DNA of 7,457 bases from JAVSMW01 sp032027005 (GTDB lineage: Bacteria > Bacillota > Thermincolia > Thermincolales > UBA2595). Numbering within the stretch: position 1 is the first letter of the stretch; every line of letters starts with the position of its first letter. Where the stretch lies: contig JAVSMW010000006.1 in assembly GCA_032027005.1 (NCBI GenBank), forward strand, positions 270,514-277,970, written 5' to 3'. A model generated the notes under the pieces. The model saw only the letters and a program-made list of their open reading frames with translations. It did no database searches and was not told the DNA's origin. Below are positions 6,201-7,457 of the stretch, one piece after another. The position numbers were made by a program, and so were the translations under genes.

Positions 6201-6337
6201 AAATCAGGCAATTGAGTAAGAATGTGAAATTCTGGGGTAGGGGGAGGTATATCCATTTTTAAGGCAAATTCGATAAATTAGAGGATAATTCACAAAGTAA
6301 TTGAAATGTACAATAAAGGGCTGCAAAATTTTTACGA

Positions 6338-6352
6338 AGGCTAAATTGCTGG
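6338..6352 (-). repeat. Right terminal inverted repeat of IS
   Basis: AGGCTAAATTGCTGG is the inverted partner of 4841-4855 (14 of 15). It ends one base before the right target-duplication copy begins to include the chaperone's present ATG. Confidence 0.8.
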
Positions 6353-6357
6353 CATGA
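6353..6357. repeat. Right target-site duplication of IS (CATGA)
   Basis: CATGA matches CGTGA at 4835-4839 apart from one G/A difference. That difference turns a GTG codon into the ATG from which the downstream chaperone frame can now start. Confidence 0.5.
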
Positions 6358-6908
6358 ACCCGGAAAATGCGGAGCTTATTGCGGGCTTGCAGTTACTGGA
6401 AAGCTTTTTTAACGAGGAATGGTCAAAGCTGCGGCAGCCTTTAACCGAATGGCGTGTCGAGTTTACCCGATTATTTGTTGGACCCGAGCACCTTCCCAGT
6501 CCGCCCTTTGAATCATGCTACCGGGAAAGGCTTGAAGACGGGAGTTTTGTGTATTTGATGGGAGAAATAACCCTAGCCGTCAAAAATCTATACAGGGAAG
6601 TAGGGCTGGAAGTTAATCCTCCCCAAATGCCGGGTCATATCAGTGCAGAATTGGAGGGCATGGCTCTTTTTACAAGTATTGAAGCTGAGGCTTGGGAAAA
6701 GGATGACAAAGCGGCTCTTTTAAAAATGACGCACTTCGAGCAGCGTTTGCTTGGAGAACATTTAGCGCAATGGCTACCGGATTTCTGTAAGGATGTCAGA
6801 ACCTACGCTCAGAGTAACTATTATCAAGCCCTCGCGCTGTTAACTGAGAGTTATGTAAAACTGGAGCAAGCTAGAAACCCCGAATTGTTTAGACAAGCTG
6901 AACTTTAG
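6354..6908 (+). CDS. TorD/DmsD-family molybdoenzyme chaperone, N-terminally shortened
   Basis: TorD-family proteins are all-helical cytoplasmic chaperones that bind the twin-arginine signal of a molybdopterin oxidoreductase and keep the apoenzyme ready for cofactor insertion. Here 184 residues remain, with family hallmarks WRVEFTRLFVGP (33-44), LPSPPFESCYRE (47-58), the PGHISAELEGM segment (93-103, like PDH..EL.FM) and HLAQWLPDF (136-144). In TorD and DmsD the RLF motif lies roughly 35-40 residues further in, so the first helices appear to be missing. The present ATG lies in the target duplication of the upstream IS, has only a distant AAGG 13 nt before it, and an in-frame TAA stands at 6342-6344. 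Expression is likely weak. tatA follows after 15 bp. The partner enzyme is not in the window. Confidence 0.82.
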   Translation: MNPENAELIAGLQLLESFFNEEWSKLRQPLTEWRVEFTRLFVGPEHLPSPPFESCYRERLEDGSFVYLMGEITLAVKNLYREVGLEVNPPQMPGHISAELEGMALFTSIEAEAWEKDDKAALLKMTHFEQRLLGEHLAQWLPDFCKDVRTYAQSNYYQALALLTESYVKLEQARNPELFRQAEL

Positions 6909-6923
6909 GAGAAGGGGTAGCCT

Positions 6924-7139
6924 ATGCAGATAACATTTGGTTTAATGACGCCAACGGCTTTAATCATTATCTTAGTTATTGCCATAATCATTTTTGGTCC
7001 CGGAAAATTGCCCGAACTCGGAAAAGCGTTAGGAAACGGAATTACGGAATTCAAATCAGCCACTACATTAGAACAGGACAAAAAGACTGACGGGGGTGAA
7101 AAATCCGAGAAAAGAACTCAAACAAAGCAAATTTCTTAG
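6924..7139 (+). CDS. tatA: Twin-arginine translocase subunit TatA/TatE
   Basis: TatA oligomers form the translocation path of the Tat system, which exports folded, cofactor-loaded proteins. The 71-residue product has the standard layout: a short N-terminus, one membrane helix (about residues 10-24), the hinge motif FGPGKLPELGKALG (24-37), an amphipathic helix to about residue 47 and a charged, disordered tail rich in Lys and Glu. AAGGGG at 6912-6917 lies 6 nt before the ATG. The gene follows the TorD-family chaperone by 15 bp and precedes a terminator, so both probably share a transcript serving a Tat-exported molybdoenzyme. TatB and TatA are hard to tell apart in Gram-positives; length and hinge favour TatA. 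Confidence 0.93.
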   Translation: MQITFGLMTPTALIIILVIAIIIFGPGKLPELGKALGNGITEFKSATTLEQDKKTDGGEKSEKRTQTKQIS

Positions 7140-7155
7140 TCAAGGCCGAGAAAAC

Positions 7156-7210
7156 TAAGCAGGGTTGAAGCAGAAGAAAATTCCGTTCCAACCCTGCTTA
7201 TCTCTTTTTT
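7156..7210 (+). terminator. Rho-independent terminator after tatA
   Basis: TAAGCAGGGTTG (7156-7167) and CAACCCTGCTTA (7189-7200) form a perfect 12-bp stem around a 21-nt loop. TCTCTTTTTT (7201-7210) follows as the U-tract. It begins 16 nt after the tatA stop and closes the chaperone-tatA transcript. Confidence 0.85.
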
Positions 7211-7457
7211 AGCATCTATCTCATGTGCAAAAACATGAGAGCACTCTTCAATTATGAGAAGCTGGTCGTCAAACTTTCCCAATTTGGGAAATCGAAAAAA
7301 CAAATAGAATAGTATTAAAGACATAAAGCCTAAGCACAATTCGGGCTAAGGTTTTTCAGTTACAGTTCACACCCTAGCCCAGTTAAAAGTAAAACCATAA
7401 CCACATAACTGAATATAAAATACTCAAAAACATGTCGGAAATCCATTGATTTTCCGG
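7211..7457. other. Noncoding stretch with several short dyads
   Basis: I see no convincing gene here. Short structures are: a perfect 8-bp stem TCTCATGT/ACATGAGA (7219-7226 and 7233-7240) with a 6-nt loop; a 17-bp odd palindrome TTTCCCAA-T-TTGGGAAA (7275-7291), too tight for a hairpin but suitable as an operator; and CCTAAGC (7329-7335) pairing 6 of 7 with GCTAAGG (7345-7351), followed by five T, a weak terminator-like element. The last 22 bases contain an imperfect dyad (CGGAAATC/GATTTTCCG) cut by the window end. A minus-strand open frame across 7136-7339 overlaps the tatA terminator and is not supported as a gene. Confidence 0.4.

Larger units (their letters stand above)
4840..6352 (+). mobile_element. 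Insertion sequence, about 1.51 kb, inactive
   Basis: The element carries one transposase gene, now broken, between terminal inverted repeats CCAGCACTTTAGCCT (4841-4855) and AGGCTAAATTGCTGG (6338-6352), which match at 14 of 15 bases. Size, single gene, TIR length and a DDE transposase of about 405 residues fit the IS4-like superfamily; ISH3-type relatives also make 4-5 bp duplications. I cannot name the exact IS. It sits inside the start of the TorD-family chaperone gene in the same orientation, so it may both cut off that gene's translation signals and alter transcription of the chaperone and tatA. Confidence 0.82.

Noticed and set aside
7136..7339. Minus-strand frame of 67 codons after tatA
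   Set aside because: It runs through the tatA terminator stem, has no convincing ribosome binding site and no recognisable domain.

Overview
The window looks like accessory chromosomal DNA from an anaerobic Clostridia-type Firmicute; a Desulfitobacterium/Desulfosporosinus-like genome is my guess. The basis is strong AGGAGG-type ribosome binding sites, moderately AT-rich DNA, a TorD-family chaperone next to tatA, and the style of the transposase and recombinases. No rRNA or tRNA gene and no CRISPR array is visible, so the taxonomy is inference.

Left third (about 7-2236): a mobile element built from overlapping tyrosine-recombinase genes on the minus strand, resembling RIT (recombinase-in-trio) elements. 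The first gene (868-2079) is intact with all catalytic residues. The second (27-878) keeps R, K and H-x-x-R but loses the last His and the nucleophilic Tyr, because its frame runs straight into the element's left end. The two ends are related to each other in inverted orientation. Each consists of two perfectly complementary 14-15 bp arms around a shared core (AAAAGCC...TTCCGCT), so this looks like a complete but internally deleted element of about 2.23 kb. The third recombinase gene is missing.

Middle (2253-4687): a plus-strand cluster of membrane-protein genes. It starts with a 22-bp perfect palindrome and a small two-helix protein that may have lost its 5' end. A secreted-domain plus multi-helix membrane protein follows, coupled through an ATGA overlap. 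The last gene encodes a DedA protein fused to a PAP2-like domain whose catalytic motifs are eroded.

Right part (4789-7210): a TorD/DmsD-family chaperone gene and tatA, ending in a strong terminator. This pair belongs to maturation and Tat export of molybdenum-cofactor enzymes; the enzyme itself is not in the window. The chaperone gene is split by a dead insertion sequence of about 1.51 kb (4840-6352), with 15-bp terminal inverted repeats (14/15 match) and a degenerate 5-bp target duplication (CGTGA/CATGA). Removing the IS and one duplication copy joins the strong upstream RBS and ATG in frame to the chaperone. The transposase has both a -1 frameshift and a Glu-to-Lys change at the expected catalytic glutamate.

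The best candidates for something new are the paired-arm ends of the recombinase element (pairing kept, sequence not) and the reconstructable IS insertion, in which the present chaperone ATG lies inside the target duplication.
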